A stretch of 64,000 nucleotides of DNA, from contig JANAVB010006998.1 of the NCBI GenBank assembly GCA_029216955.1, forward strand, positions 2,771,192-2,835,191, written 5' to 3'. The translations under genes and the position numbers were made by a program. Source of the DNA: Iris pallida. Lineage: Eukaryota > Streptophyta > Magnoliopsida > Asparagales > Iridaceae. Shown here piece by piece: positions 37,401-49,198 of the stretch. How positions within the stretch are numbered: position 1 is the first letter of the stretch; the number at the start of each line of letters is the position of its first letter. The notes under the pieces were generated by a model. It did not search any database, was not told the DNA's origin, and saw nothing but the letters and a program-made list of their open reading frames with translations.

Positions 37401-38088
37401 AAGGACGGGGAGAGTTTAAATTCCCATTAGATATTCTATTATTAAATTTAAAACAAAATAAAACCATTTTGATAAAATTCTTCAAATCAAAACTAGATAA
37501 TAGCTTAAAACAAAACTATTTAATCTATCCAAATAAAATCAAAAATTTAATTTAAATCACTATAGATTCATTTAAAAATATTTCCATAAATTTTAATTAT
37601 TAATTAATTTTGAAAATTAATAAAATATTTAGATATTAGAATTATCATTTTTGCAAATAACTATAATTCATTTTTGTGAAATCAAGTGGACATGAAATAA
37701 ATTTCATGTCACTCACACATACCTAATATATTCACATAAAATAATAGTTTTCTAAATTACTACTTATATTTGGACAGCGAAATAAATAATCCTTTTTATA
37801 AAAATATATGGTTTTGGAAAAATTCCATTGGGTTTACAACTTGCAACAAATAAATTATTCATTATATATTATTTGAAAGTTATATTTCTATATAATGAAA
37901 AATATTTTTCTAAAAATATGTACCTCGCACATGTTCACACTCGACGAGCCATACGAAAATGCGAATTCGTACGCGACATTCAATATGACAATTTCGTACG
38001 CGACGTATACATACAAGGTACAAATCAGTGCCAAATTATTTATATATAAAAAAATAAATCAAAGTAGAAATTTAAGGGGGGTTTTACA
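34480..38088 (-). mobile_element. S: solo LTR of a gypsy-type element
   Basis: S starts TGTAACGCCC, ends TTTTACA, and is flanked by the perfect duplication AGTTT (34475-34479 and 38089-38093). The gag frame of G continues on both sides. A single LTR with intact duplications is the product of recombination between two LTRs. Orientation is inferred from the TGTAA...CCC start on the minus strand, as in E2 and L. It has AT-rich ends, a GC-rich block at 36650-37330, and motifs shared with L (for example near 34940-35050 and 50030-50110). Frames such as 36660-37022 are in the GC-rich block and have no homology I recognise. Confidence 0.88.
35168..35275. repeat. Short tandem repeats in solo LTR S
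   Basis: Three units with CTCAGTAGCGAG or CTCAGTATCGAGCGAG followed by TCTACRATA, about 45 bp apart. Confidence 0.7.
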
Positions 38089-38093
38089 AGTTT

Positions 38094-38934
38094 TGTGTTA
38101 TTTTACGACTAGCGGGCAGATGAAATCTCTCCATCTCGAGAGCAGTTTCGTACGCCTCCCTGTAAGACGTACATTTTCGACTTAGCACATCGCGTTGCAC
38201 GCCCTCATTCAAGCCTTGCACGAATCTTCCTCTCTTTGCGTCATTATTCGGGACCATGTATCCAGCGAATGCAACCCTTTTCAAAAATTCAGTTTCATAA
38301 TCGTCAATGGACATACTGCCCTGTTGGAGTTCTACGAACTCCTTCTCTTTTTTGTTGACGGACAGCTGGTACAATGAATTGTGCAATGAAAGCCTGCTTG
38401 AAGGTCTCCCAAGGTATCTTCATATCCGGACTATAACCGCAAAGTGCCTGTCTCTGCGAAGTCCACCATTCCTGGGCCTTGAGACGAAGTTGTATAGCGG
38501 TACACTCCACTCTCTTACTGCCCTGTATATCCAACATTCGGAAGTAGCCCTCAAGTGTATTCAGGAAGCCCATTACCTCATCTGGCTCCGCTGTCCCATT
38601 AAACTCAGGCGGGTCGCAGCTCTTGAATTCAGAGAACTTGAAGCTCGTTCTCTTCCGTGTCGGTATTTCAGGTTTCTCTGCCGACACTTCTACGGTCTCG
38701 GTTGCTGCAGCCTTTGCAGAAACATTGGAATCCGCCGTCAGCTTCGTGACAATCTGAGACAGATTATCCACTTGCTTTTATAGCATCCAGCTGCTCCTGA
38801 AACTGATATTGGAGCTGATCTTGAAGCGCCTTGTGTTGTGCTTCGCTCTGCTTCCTCTGAGCCTCCAATTGTTTAATCAATTTCTCCGTTGGGTCAGACG
38901 ATGAATTCGCCTTTGCGATATCACCTTTGGTCAT
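38094..38934 (-). pseudogene. G gag, N-terminal and capsid part, frameshifted
   Basis: Gag of a minus-strand gypsy element. The likely start is the ATG at 38934 (MTKGDIAKAN), followed by a Gln-rich coiled-coil-like stretch. After a frameshift near 38775 comes the capsid-type domain with FKSCDPPEFNGTAEPDEV, WWTSQRQALCG and WETFKQAFIAQF. A second frameshift near 38350 leads into EFVELQQGSMSIDDYETEF and KRGRFVQGLNEGVQRDV. The remainder is at 34343-34479 across S. Any pol genes of G lie left of the window. Confidence 0.87.
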
Positions 38935-39093
38935 TCTACAACAAAGAAATAATTCCATTAGCACTCATAAAATATTTATGGGCTTATTGTATGGAATAAT
39001 ATTTCATGCCAGCACTATCGACACCATCAATCGAAAAAATTTGCATCAAAACTTCCTTTTTAAAAACATTTTTGAAATCCGAGGATTTGAAAC

Positions 39094-39108
39094 CGTGCTC
39101 TAATACCA
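39094..39108 (-). other. G primer binding site (initiator Met tRNA type)
   Basis: The minus strand reads TGGTATTAGAGCACG three bases after the 5' LTR end. It differs from the standard TGGTATCAGAGC by one base. Spacing and orientation fit the gag downstream. Confidence 0.85.
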
Positions 39109-39111
39109 ACT

Positions 39112-40807
39112 TGTCATGTCCCGATTCGGGGAATCTTTCGTCCTCGCTTCGATTCACGCCGAATCGTTCATCCTCGCTATGGCGTGATGTCGTACAAGCC
39201 TGGTATTGTACTTGTACAAGGCAAGAACGTGCACTGTTATGTCATTTAGAAACATTTCGAAACCTAGCTACATTTCAGAAACATTGAGAACACAATATAG
39301 GAAGAAGAAATACTCATTTTATTGATAATTGTAGTCAGAATACAAATTTTCTCGATAATATTTGAAATATCTTTTCGACTACATTGATTCATAAAAAAAA
39401 GTACAACTGATAGGCTGCAATGAAATAACTTCCCGTTCTATACATCATGCCCCTTTAGTACTTTGAAATATAAGCAGCTATCTTTGAAAACTCCGTAATA
39501 CTTTATGCGTATTTAGGCAAAACAACTTGAAAGTAGTAGCAATTCAGAAAGCCTTAGTTCTCCAGTACCTGTGGAGGAGGGGTCAGCACATTGTAACAAT
39601 GTGCTGTTGAGCCCCGTTGGGCCACTCAGCTAAACCAATATTTTATTAATGATAAGCATTTTAAGGATATGAACTTATTAGGAACAGGCAACATTTAGAA
39701 TGAATCACAATTAAGGCAACATAGAATTTCATGAAACCATCATTGGTCGAATCCAGCTTTCCTGCATAAGATACAGGATAATAATAATAATATACTTACC
39801 GCCCCTGCATAAGACATTGATTAGCATACATCCTTACAAAATGACCATTGGTGTTAGTGCACCATTTTGGACGTTGCCATATAGGATTTCGAAAGGTAAT
39901 CGGCGCGCCATTTCACTTGGGTTGCAAGCCCTAATGAAAATGTCCCGACACCACGTACCCTTAAAGTACGTTTACACTTCCTCCATGGTCGGATCAGCCC
40001 ACCGTCCGAGGAAGCAGTCACCCCCTTGTATACAAGTTATCCCCGGTCATGCGAATGTGTGTCCGACTCAACAATTATAGTGTGCATAGAATATTGAAGT
40101 ACTAGGCACATATTCATTCTCAACATTTCATATTCCACCATCATAGGCATCAATTCGTTTCATTTCCATGTTCAAAGGGACGATCATAATCTCAATGTTG
40201 TTAACATTATAATCAATTCATTCAATGTTCAAGGGGCAATCATCATTTCAATGTTCAGTGACTAGCTTCTTAGTGGTATTGACTTGTGGCATTAGCAACT
40301 TGATATCGATCAACGGATGTTGCAAGACATTTATTTAGTTGGCATGAAGGAATAGCAAGAGAGACAATACCACCACAGAGATCCACACTCACCAAATTAG
40401 AGAATCGCAGAGTTAGAGAGGAACACTTGCACGCTTAGCCTTCTGTCACGCGTCAGTCTGTAATGGCACCAAAAGCTTGGTTAATACTCCGCCTCGTTAC
40501 GTTCTCTTCTCTTAGAATTCTCAAAAATGAATTCTATGCAAATCGATAAAAACGGGCAAGAATCAAATCATCAAAAATCATTCAGAAAAGCATCCATCAA
40601 AAGCAAGCAATAAAACCAGCAGCATAACATCCAGAGAAAACTCTTGGACGTATTTCAAGAGAAACCAATCCATTTGTTGGAAAGGTTCTTATGCACTTGT
40701 CCGTGATCGATTCGGTGCCGACGGTAAGTTTCCCCAATACTCGGTTCCGACCAAGTTAACCAAGCCACAAGCCTTACATAGTAAACCGTTAGGAGCGGGG
40801 CACTACA
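39112..40807 (-). repeat. G 5' LTR
   Basis: On the minus strand it starts TGTAGTGCCCCGCTCC (ending 40807) and ends GGGACATGACA (at 39112), 1,696 bp. The right end rests on the TG start and the change to copia 3' sequence beyond it; no second copy is in the window to confirm it. The expected target duplication would be 40808-40812 (GCTTA). The open frames inside match nothing I know. Confidence 0.68.
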
Positions 40808-40911
40808 GCTTAGTCTTTTACACCTTGTTGTCAGAAGGACCATTTCGGCTTGTACCCATAGCAAAGTCACCATAAAGATACATGACATAATCGATATTTA
40901 CGCAGGCCAAT

Positions 40912-41688
40912 TTAATGAATACTCGTTTCATCCAAAATTCCTAATTCACGACAAAGAAAGTTGAATCGCTCTTCGAAAAGTGGTTTTGTAAAGAAATCTG
41001 CCAGCTGATGATCAGTGTCAATAAATTCTAAATTTATAGTACCGTGTTGTTGATGGTTACGCAAAAAGTGGTGACTAATTTCAATGTGTTTCATGCGTGA
41101 GTGACATATAGGGTTCTTAGTAAGGTTGATAGCGCTAATGTTATCACAGAATATAGAAATGTGCATAAAAGATAGGTTGTAGTCTGCAAGGGTTTACTTT
41201 ATCTATAAAATTTGTACACAACAACGACCATCTATGATATATTCAGCTTCTGTTGTGGATAGTACGACAGAATTCTGCTTCTTGCTAATCCATGAGACTA
41301 GAGCCTTGCCTAATAAATGACACGTACCGCTCGTACTCTTACGGTCGACTTTGCATCCCGTAAAATCAGCATCTGAATAACCAATAAGGTCAAAGGATGT
41401 GGATTTAGGATACCACAAGCCTACTGTAGCAGTACCTTTAAGGTATCGAAAGATACGCTTAATGGCGGACATGCGTGATTCCTTAGGACTAGCTTGATAG
41501 CGAGCACACAGACAAACACTAAATATGATATCGGGACGACTAGCAGTTATGTAAAGTAGACTACCAATCATACCTCGATACTTACGTTGGTCAACAGGTT
41601 TGCCACTTTCATCAGGTTCCAGCTTGGTCATAGTAGCCATGGGAGTGCTGATTGGTTTGACGTTGTCAAGATCAAACTTCTTCAGCAT
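40912..41688 (-). pseudogene. Sirevirus-like RT end and RNase H
   Basis: The minus strand has RT C-terminal motifs KKFDLDNVKPISTPM, GSLLYITASRPDI and RYLKGT. RNase H follows with YSDADFTGCKVDRKSTSG, SWISKKQNSVVLSTTEAEY, then, after a break near 41170-41200, FCDNISAINLTKNP, HIEISHHFLR and DFFTKPL. The break replaces a short stretch between the two RNase H parts with a frameshift. The protein end is ELGILDETSIH. Confidence 0.9.
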
Positions 41689-42372
41689 ATCCTTTGTGTA
41701 TTTTGACTGGCTGATGAATGTTCCTTGCTAAGTTTGTTTAACTTGCAGTCCGAGAAAGTAATTGAGCTCCTCCATCATGCTCATCTCAAATTTGTTCTGC
41801 ATACACTTAGCGAAATCTTGGCATAGATTTTCATTAGTGGACCCAAATATGATATCATCAACATAAATTTGAACTAAAAGAATGGTGTCTTGAAAAGTTT
41901 TGATAAAAAGTGTAGTGTCAATTTTTTTCTTTTGAAAAACCTTTATCTAGTAAGAAATTGCTTAGGCATTCATACCAAGCTCTGGGGGATTGTTTGAGGC
42001 CATATAGCGCTTTCTTGAGCTTGAAAACGTGGTTAGGAAATTTGTGATTTTCAAAACCAGGGGGTTATCTTACAAAGACTTCCTCTTTAATAAAACCATT
42101 CAGAAAAGCACTTTTCACATACATTTGAAAGAGTTTCAAATTTTGAAAGTTTGCGAAGTCACAAAGCATCCGAATGGATTCATGTCTTACAACTGGACGA
42201 TGAAATTTTGAAAGTTTACAAAGTCACAAAGCATCTGAATGGATTCATGTCTTACAACTGGACCATACGTCTCATCGTAGTCGATACCTTCCTCTTGGTT
42301 GTATCCTTGAGCTACTAGACGCGCTTTGTTACGAGTGATTGAACCATCTTCATTTACTATGTTACGAAAGAC
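41689..42372 (-). pseudogene. Sirevirus-like RT core, badly disrupted
   Basis: Coding similarity to copia RT is visible in translation of short pieces (for example the YDETYGPV-type region near 42280 and the VDDIIFGS-type catalytic region near 41850). No long frame remains. A 65-bp tandem duplication (42138-42267) shifts the frame. Confidence 0.7.
42138..42267. repeat. 65-bp tandem duplication in the RT gene
   Basis: Units 42138-42202 and 42203-42267 each begin AAATTTTGAAAGTTT and include GGATTCATGTCTTACAACTG. They differ at a few positions. Because 65 is not divisible by three, the reading frame is lost. Confidence 0.88.
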
Positions 42373-43956
42373 CTATTTAGTACCAGTAATCGAATGGTTA
42401 GTCGGTTTAGGAACAAGTTTCCAGACCTGGCTTCTTTCGAATTGGTTGAGTTCTTCTTGCATAGAGAAAATCCAGAATTCATCATTAAAATCTTCTAAAA
42501 CATTTTTAGGCTCAATTTTCGAAATGAAAGCAGTGCTAGCAATAGAATCTCTTAAGGATGATCGAGTACTTACTCCGCGTGATACCTCACCTATTACCAA
42601 GTTTTCTGGGTGTGACGGCTTGAACTCGAACTTCTTCGGTAAGCCCTCCAAAGAATTGGTTTCAGGGGTAGTATTCATCGGTATGGAAGTTGATGGTTCA
42701 ACATCATCGTCGGAGATAGTCGTTGTACTATTTTCCTCATCAAAAGACATATTAGTAGATTCTTCTATCGTCATTGAGCATTTATTGAACACTCTATATC
42801 TCTTACTCTTGGCAGCATAGCCAAGAAAAATACTATCGTCAGCTTTGGCATCAAACTTGCCTAAGTTGTCTTTGGTATTTAGGGTAAAACAACGATAACC
42901 GAACACTCTAAAATAAGAGACATTAGGAGTCCTACCAAACCAAAGCTCATAGGGTATTTTCTTCAAAATAGGTCGAATAAGCACCCTATTTAAAATATGG
43001 CAAGCTGTACTGACAGCTTCTGCCCAAAAATATTTTGGAAGTAAAAATGTATTTAACATGACTCTAGCCATATCGCCAAGAGTCATATTCTTTCGCTCCA
43101 CAACACCATTTTGTTGAGGAGTTCTATGACAAGAAAACTCATGATCAAAACCATTTGTTTCACAAAACTTTTCAAAATCAAAATTTTTGAATTCGCCTCC
43201 ATGATCACTTTGGATTCGAGTAATCATGTAGCCTTTTTCGTTTTAGACCTTTTTGGAAAAGATTTTAAAAATTGAAATAGTATCGCTTTTGTTTGTAAGA
43301 AAGAAAACCCAAGTAAATCATGAAAAATCATCTACAATAACAAAAGCATAGAATTTTCTACCAAGACTGACTACTCTACTGGGAACAAATAAGTCCATGT
43401 GTAGTAATTGCAAGGGTATAGTAGTATTTACAGTGTTTATGGATTTAAATGAAGATTTGGTTACCTTATTCAGTTCACATTCGGCACATACCATATTCTT
43501 TTTGAATGTGATGTTGGACAGACCTCTTACTAGATTCTTTGTCGATAGCCTGGATATAGTCTCCATATTGGCATGACCAAGACGCTGGTGCCATAAAAGT
43601 CTTTCATCCTTGTGGGCGTAGAGGCATCTTCCTGCACTGTTATTATTTCTAGATAGATAGAAAATATAAATGTTATCTTCTCCTATCCCTTCAAAAGCAA
43701 TGTCTCCGGTTGACCTATCATAAATGTAGTATTTATTCTTTCCAAAGTTAATATCATATACATGCTCAGCAAGATGACTTATGCTGAGCAGGTTATACTT
43801 TAACTCGGTCACTAAGCAGACATCCTTTATTACAGGAGAAGGAGGATAACCAATAGTACCATTACCTATGATGTAGCCCTTTAAATTATTACCAAAGGAT
43901 ACATATCTTTTCTTCTTCATCGATAGTGATGCTAAAAGATTTGCATCTTCCGTCAT
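42373..43956 (-). pseudogene. Sirevirus-like integrase (with GAG-pre-integrase)
   Basis: The first part (43956-43318) holds LWHQRLGHANMETISRL, ECELNKVTKSSF and LLHMDLFVPSR, then DDFS. After a break near 43240-43317 it continues with IQSDHGGEF, RTPQQNGVVERKN, YELWFGRTPNVSYFRVFGY and SIFLGYAAKSKRYRVFN. The D, D and E of the DDE triad are visible (MDL, SDHG, VERK). The end runs into the start of RT (MQEELNQFERSQVWKLV). Integrase would insert the cDNA into host DNA. Confidence 0.92.
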
Positions 43957-44050
43957 ATGTCACGAACATCCACTATCGAGAATCCACTTGCTTTTAGTTG
44001 AAGAAGGAAGGTCCACCTACATCACGAGTAGATATGACCTTTGGTACCCA
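43957..44050 (-). pseudogene. Sirevirus-like protease remnant
   Basis: On the minus strand, WILDSGCS followed by a TGA and HMT marks the copia aspartic protease active site (about 43950-43980). The stop stands where the family usually has Arg. The frame then continues into 43956-43318. Confidence 0.82.
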
Positions 44051-44089
44051 AGTTCTTGTGGGTCCTGAAATGTTAGTCTTCGGTACCTA

Positions 44090-45951
44090 TCAATATAGAT
44101 TAATATCAACTAATTTCCTAATTCTACACTGTGGTAAGATATGACCATGTAATCCACAGTATGTGCAAGTAGCATGCCTATTTATGTTAGGAGCAGGTTG
44201 ATGGTGATGTCTATATGAAGTATGGTGACTTATGTGAAACAGCAGGATAGTGACTATGTATAGCAGCAGTATAATAGTTATGACTATGTGCAGTAGCAGG
44301 ATAATAGTTATGGGTAGGTTGAGAATGATGTCTACATACATGTGGTTTACGTGCTGTATGGGAGTACGTGTACATATAAGCATGGTTACGTGCTGCATGT
44401 GGGTGATGTATTTTACTATTATTAGTAGTCTGGTGTTTTGTGTGTATTTTGTGACTGTGAGATTGGGTTTAAGGTTGAGCAACCTGTTTCCCTAATCTGA
44501 TCTCTAATTTCTTAAAGACAGCATTCAGTTCATTGCACTTAGCATTCAGACTATCAATCTTAGCAATAGAGATCTTGTGTTTGTTCTTTTCTTCAGCAAG
44601 CTCTTTGTTGAGTGCTGAGATCTCATATGTTTGCTTCTCAATAAGTTCTTCGGCATCATGTAAGCTTAATTTAAGCTTGGATACCTCATCAGTGACTTCC
44701 GTGGGTGGAGTGTCTCTAACATTATCAAGTAAAGAAGAAAGATTATGAATCTCTATTTCATAGCCTTTGATTTTCTCCACGGCATGCTTATATTTACTAT
44801 TGACTTTCTTGTGATCATTTAGTAAGTCATTAAAAACATCGCCAAGTTCATCAAATGTAAAGTCATCAAGAGTTTTGCCAGTTACCTTATCGGATATTGC
44901 CATTAGGCAGACATTAACAGTGTCTCGAGGAGAGTCATCTTCTTCCTCAGAATCACTGGCTTCACTTTCGTGCCAAATACTAGTGTTGGCATACTTTCGC
45001 GAAGAGGGATTCTTGTAGGGCTTCTCATATCTGTTTCCTTTTTTTGCAAAAGGACAGTCCTTTCGAACTTGTCCAGTCTTTTTGCAGCCGTAGTACGTTG
45101 GTTCTTCCTCGTTGTCTTCTTGTTGTTCCTTCTTCTTTCGATTGAAACGAAGGAACTTCTTGAAGTTATGGACTAGAAGAGCTTGATCATCACCTTCTGA
45201 ATTGTCATCGTCAGTCTCTTCAGGATCAGCCCTTCGACGATGAGCTTTTAGGGCAATCTTTTTTGCCTTTTGGGCCGGTTCGTCAAAGTCTTTGAGGTCG
45301 AGCTCGTGGGTCATCAGCTTTTCCATCAAAGTTTCTATAGACATTTTGGTGAGATCATTGCCTTCTATAATTGCTGTACCTTAGGGTTCCAAATCTTCGG
45401 TAGCCCCCTAAGTAACTTACAGATCTTCTGATGATTGGAGTATTATTTACCAAGAGATGACAGAGGAATGATGATGTCAAGGAACCTTGTGAACATTTGA
45501 GTGATCGTCTCATTCGGCTTCATCTTGAATGCCTCATATTCTTGAGTCAGACGAATAATCTTAAATTCCTTGACTTGAGTGGTTCCTTCATGCGTCACTT
45601 CCAGAAGCTTCCATACTTCGTGCGAGATGGTGCATGTTGAGACCCTGTTAAATTTATTCCTGTTTATTGCACATAAAAGAGCATTAATAGCTCCAGCATC
45701 TAGACTCGTATGTTTTTTTCCTCGTCAGAATATTTGTCGTTGGGTTTTTCGATGAGATCTCCCTCAACAACTATTCTGGCATGCTTTTTGTAACCATCAG
45801 TGACAATGGTCCACAGGTCAAAGTATAGAGACTTAAGATAGAAACTCATCCTAGTTTTTCAATAGGTGTAGTTGGTTCCATCAAATAGGGGTATCCTATG
45901 AGTGGACTGTCCCTCACCATGGTTGGAAAATATAGGTTGTGCGGTTGCCAT
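44090..45951 (-). pseudogene. Sirevirus-like gag, broken
   Basis: It begins at the ATG at 45951 (MATAQPIFSNHGEGQSTHRI), 40 bases after the primer site. The N-terminal UBN2-type gag domain (about 45950-45360) has several stops. An open frame of 291 codons (45344-44469) follows, with an acidic region, a damaged knuckle YYGCKKTGQVRKDC (first Cys and His replaced) and a long coiled-coil-like stretch rich in Glu, Leu and Lys. A second, intact knuckle, CTYCGLHGHILPQC, lies at about 44120-44170. Two knuckle regions around a coiled coil are unlike most copia gags. Confidence 0.85.
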
Positions 45952-45990
45952 GGATCATCTCTAGGATGTTAGTCCTTGTTAAAAGAACAG

Positions 45991-46003
45991 AGCTCTGATA
46001 CCA
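45991..46003 (-). other. Primer binding site, initiator Met tRNA
   Basis: The minus strand reads TGGTATCAGAGCT, the standard plant site, two bases after the LTR end. Confidence 0.93.
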
Positions 46004-46482
46004 ATTGAAGAACAGATAGGAAACTCTGGAGGGGGTGAATAGAGTTTGTAACAATAATGACCAAATAAAAATTAACTCTTTTCACCAACAGTAAATAATC
46101 AGAGTAGTAAATATGGAAATAAAAAGATCAAGAGAGCATACGCAAACACAGTCGTTTTAACCTGGTTTTTCTCGTGGAGGACTAGTCCAGACCTGAGAAC
46201 TCTAGCTCAGGATTAAATCTACTATTTGTGAAATAGTAGTTACACCCCGTGCCTTTTCTTCAGAAGAGCACGTCAACTTCTTACAAAGATCGCTATGGCG
46301 AAGCTTGGAATTTTTCAAGCGACTTTCTTGACTCTTACACAAACTTCTAACTGAATAGCACTGAGCACTTTTAGGCTTAGGAAGCTTGTGGCTAGTTGAT
46401 AAGAAGGTTAAGGCTTGTATGAGGCTTATAGAGAAGAGAAGAAGAGGTAATTGGATGATTGAAAATGAGAGAATTCAAGGCC

Positions 46483-46490
46483 TATTTATA
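46483..46490 (-). promoter_or_regulatory. TATA box of the Sirevirus-like LTR
   Basis: The minus strand reads TATAAATAGG, with the three palindromes just upstream, as expected for an LTR promoter. Confidence 0.7.
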
Positions 46491-46504
46491 CTAGTTGGGA
46501 TAGG

Positions 46505-46654
46505 CAGAATTCGGCCAGAATTCTGTGTCAGGAATTCAAATTTTTGGCCGTTGGACAACTAGCATACATCAAATCCTAAAAATTAGGGTCCTGAAAATCA
46601 GGGGGCAGAGTTCAGCCCGAACTCTATGTGGGGCAGAGTTCGGCCCGAACTCTG
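46505..46654. promoter_or_regulatory. Three palindromes upstream of the LTR TATA box
   Basis: Copies lie at 46505-46525, 46606-46626 and 46634-46654. The third has perfect 10-bp arms, CAGAGTTCGG and CCGAACTCTG, around one base; the others are variants. They sit about 15-170 bp upstream of the TATA box on the minus strand and may be binding sites for a dimeric factor. Confidence 0.7.
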
Positions 46655-46950
46655 TCTCCATAAGACAGAATGTTCAGATGGGCTTTGTGGGCTAGTTTGG
46701 CTTTTGGTGGAGCTTTGGGTTTGTTTGGGAATAAGGTTTAAGCCAAGAATATCCAGTGCTACTCAGTTTATATTTTACTAGACTCAATAAATGTAAAATA
46801 GTACAGACTCTGAAAACGAGTACGCTGTAGGAGAAAGACGACGTCCGTCTTGCACTGAGTTCTGTCTTGATGTGTCATATTAAATTATGACAAGTATCAT
46901 ATTGTGAATTTGTTAATATTTGGTTGACTGTGATCCAGTTTGGGTCAACA

Positions 46951-47219
46951 AGATGGTCGCTGGTGTTGAGGCTAGGGGGGTCGTATAGGCAGCCTTCATG
47001 GGTTGGGAGCTGCTTTGCGCGTTGGGGATGTGCTGATGGTGTAGGTAGTGTCGGCTAAGAAGGAGAGATGCCAATGGTGATGAATGAGGATGGAGGAGAA
47101 GAGAATAGGAAATTTTATATAAGGAGATGAGTTTATGGAGAGAGGGAGCTAGCTTCTATGAGGGGTATTGCTCGGTCAAGAGAGGGAGGGGGTGTGTGTA
47201 AAAGAATAATGAAGTGAGA
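46951..47219. other. Unassigned G-rich flank
   Basis: GGT/GAG-rich sequence resembling the GC-rich blocks of the S and L LTRs, with no coding signal. It is probably a remnant of another LTR into which the copia element and L inserted. Confidence 0.45.
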
Positions 47220-48904
47220 TGTCACGCCCCAGTATCGAAATATTGAGGGTAACTAGGCCAACTATACCATATGAGGTCTGCAAACGTCATACGGCAATCG
47301 TAGCTGTCAAAGGACAAGGGGTGCATGCTACAATCAAGTCTCATATGGTCTCACATAATATCTATGTCTCAATCAATCAAAACAAGAAGCAGTAAATAAT
47401 GATCATATAAGACAAAGCAGTAAGATGTCCCCGACGCTTCATCAAAATAAATCATGAGCCTAGCTATACCAAATGATAAGCTAGTGCCGAGAGTCATAGG
47501 GATATAACCGTAGTCAGCTGCACTCTGATTTAATTATAATTATGTAAAAGGAAACTAATATCCAGAACAGCAGGCTAAACAGGTGTCGGTGGCTAAATGC
47601 CAAGTACAAAATAGAAGATATCATAGCAGTGAAGAAGAAACCCACTCATGGTCCCTGGCGCCCAAACTCCTGGTGTGAACCATTGATCGGGTAGAAGGCT
47701 GGATTCTCTGGTGCTGCTACGATATCTGGCCAAACAAAACTAGCGGGATCAGGCCCCGAATAGCAAGTACCACAAGGGAGCACATAATGAATAAGACAAA
47801 ACCCAATAAGTAAATTAAGACCTGATTCAAGATTTATAGGCTTATACCATATCATCGAGACAATACAACACCCTTACAACCAAACAAGGACAAACGATGC
47901 CAATATCGTGCCGAGATAAGATATATCCTATAACCATGGGTAAGTGAAGGGCTTCTAATCGTAACTTCGGTCCACAGCCTATCGCAGCACAATAGCCCAA
48001 TCCAACAACCAAATAAGAACATGGGTTGGACCACGCACCATGATAGTCCATGTTCCTCAGTTGCTAACAGAAGAAAACATATCAAAAACAAGTCGGCTTA
48101 CAAGCGGCCAATCAATCCTACAGCTTTCTATGATTTGTCTAGATTATCCCAGTAATATAATATATAGGAATCCTTAGATCGTATCGCATCCAAGTAGGGC
48201 TAGCCAATCTATTATATATATACACGTAGCACTTTGGTTATGCATCGGTCCCTCGTAAGCTACCGTACTAAAATGTATAACACATAACACGTAGGAGTCG
48301 GATATTGTCATCCACTATAGGCGGATGAAACTGTATCTTTGGCGGCCAACCCGACACGTCAGGACAAGACCTGGGGTGGCTGGTGACGTGCGATCTCGAT
48401 ATTCTATTCCCTCCCAATGCTTCCACCGATTTAAGTTGCTTAGATTAACCCTATCTTATGCTTAGAATTACATATCGTGGTCACATGGTCATCCTCCTAT
48501 ATGTCGTACCATAGTACGTGTATCCTAAGTATGAATCTACATCGGCTCAAGGCGTCCCAAATCTAGATCCATGCTTAGTGTAATGCATCAAACAAGAATC
48601 AATATACCACGACACTATACTGACCAATTACCATGACTGTGTTGGAAGGTACACATGTATTGACATATAACACGAATGATCACTTAGCACGCAGAGTCAC
48701 ACCTCAGTGCACTCATTAAATAGCACCGCAGTGCATACTAATATTGTAACACAATACAGACTTAGAACAGGTACCAGCACGTATATAGGTAATCAAGTCA
48801 GAAACACGGTCAAGTCAGGAAGTCACGTGGACCCCTCGTGACATAAAAGTCACGTAGGACACATAAGTCTCAAATATTCATGGCACACTAAGGTCAAGAC
48901 AAGA

Positions 48905-49025
48905 AGTCAATGTCAAAGGTGCACAAGGTGCAAGGTGCACGAACAAAAGGGTGCGCGAGGTGCAAGGTGCACGAACAATAGGTGTACGAGGTGCAAGGTG
49001 TGCAAACCAAAAGGTACACGAAGTA
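48905..49025. repeat. Tandem repeats of GAGGTGCAAGGTGCACGAAC type
   Basis: Three to four units of about 33-36 bp with the core GGTGCAAGGTGCACGAAC and small changes. Confidence 0.8.
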
Positions 49026-49198
49026 CCATAAGTCACATATAAATTCTTGTTAAAGTAAGACATGAAGATTCTTGAAGCCAAGACAAAGATCTACAACTTT
49101 CATGTTTTGAGTTTTTCAAGATTTTAGCTACAAAATAGCTCAAACGGGCAAAAACAGTCATTTGAAGTGATTTTCGCTCTGGTGCGCGAGCAAAACAG

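Larger units (their letters stand above)
40808..46950 (-). mobile_element. Sirevirus-like Ty1/copia element, 3' end missing from the window
   Basis: The order on the minus strand is LTR (46950-46006), primer site, gag, protease, integrase, RT and RNase H, the copia order. RNase H ends at 40912, and about 100 bp later the sequence changes to the G LTR, so G inserted in the 3' region. The large gag with a coiled-coil part and two zinc-knuckle regions suggests the Sirevirus (SIRE/Maximus) lineage (inference). Several stops and frameshifts disable it. Confidence 0.88.
46006..46950 (-). repeat. Sirevirus-like 5' LTR
   Basis: On the minus strand it starts TGTTGACCCAAACTGG (46950) and ends TGTTCTTCA (46006), 945 bp. 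The 3' LTR is not in the window, so the outer end rests on the TG start and the change of sequence character. A TATA box and three palindromes are inside. Confidence 0.78.
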
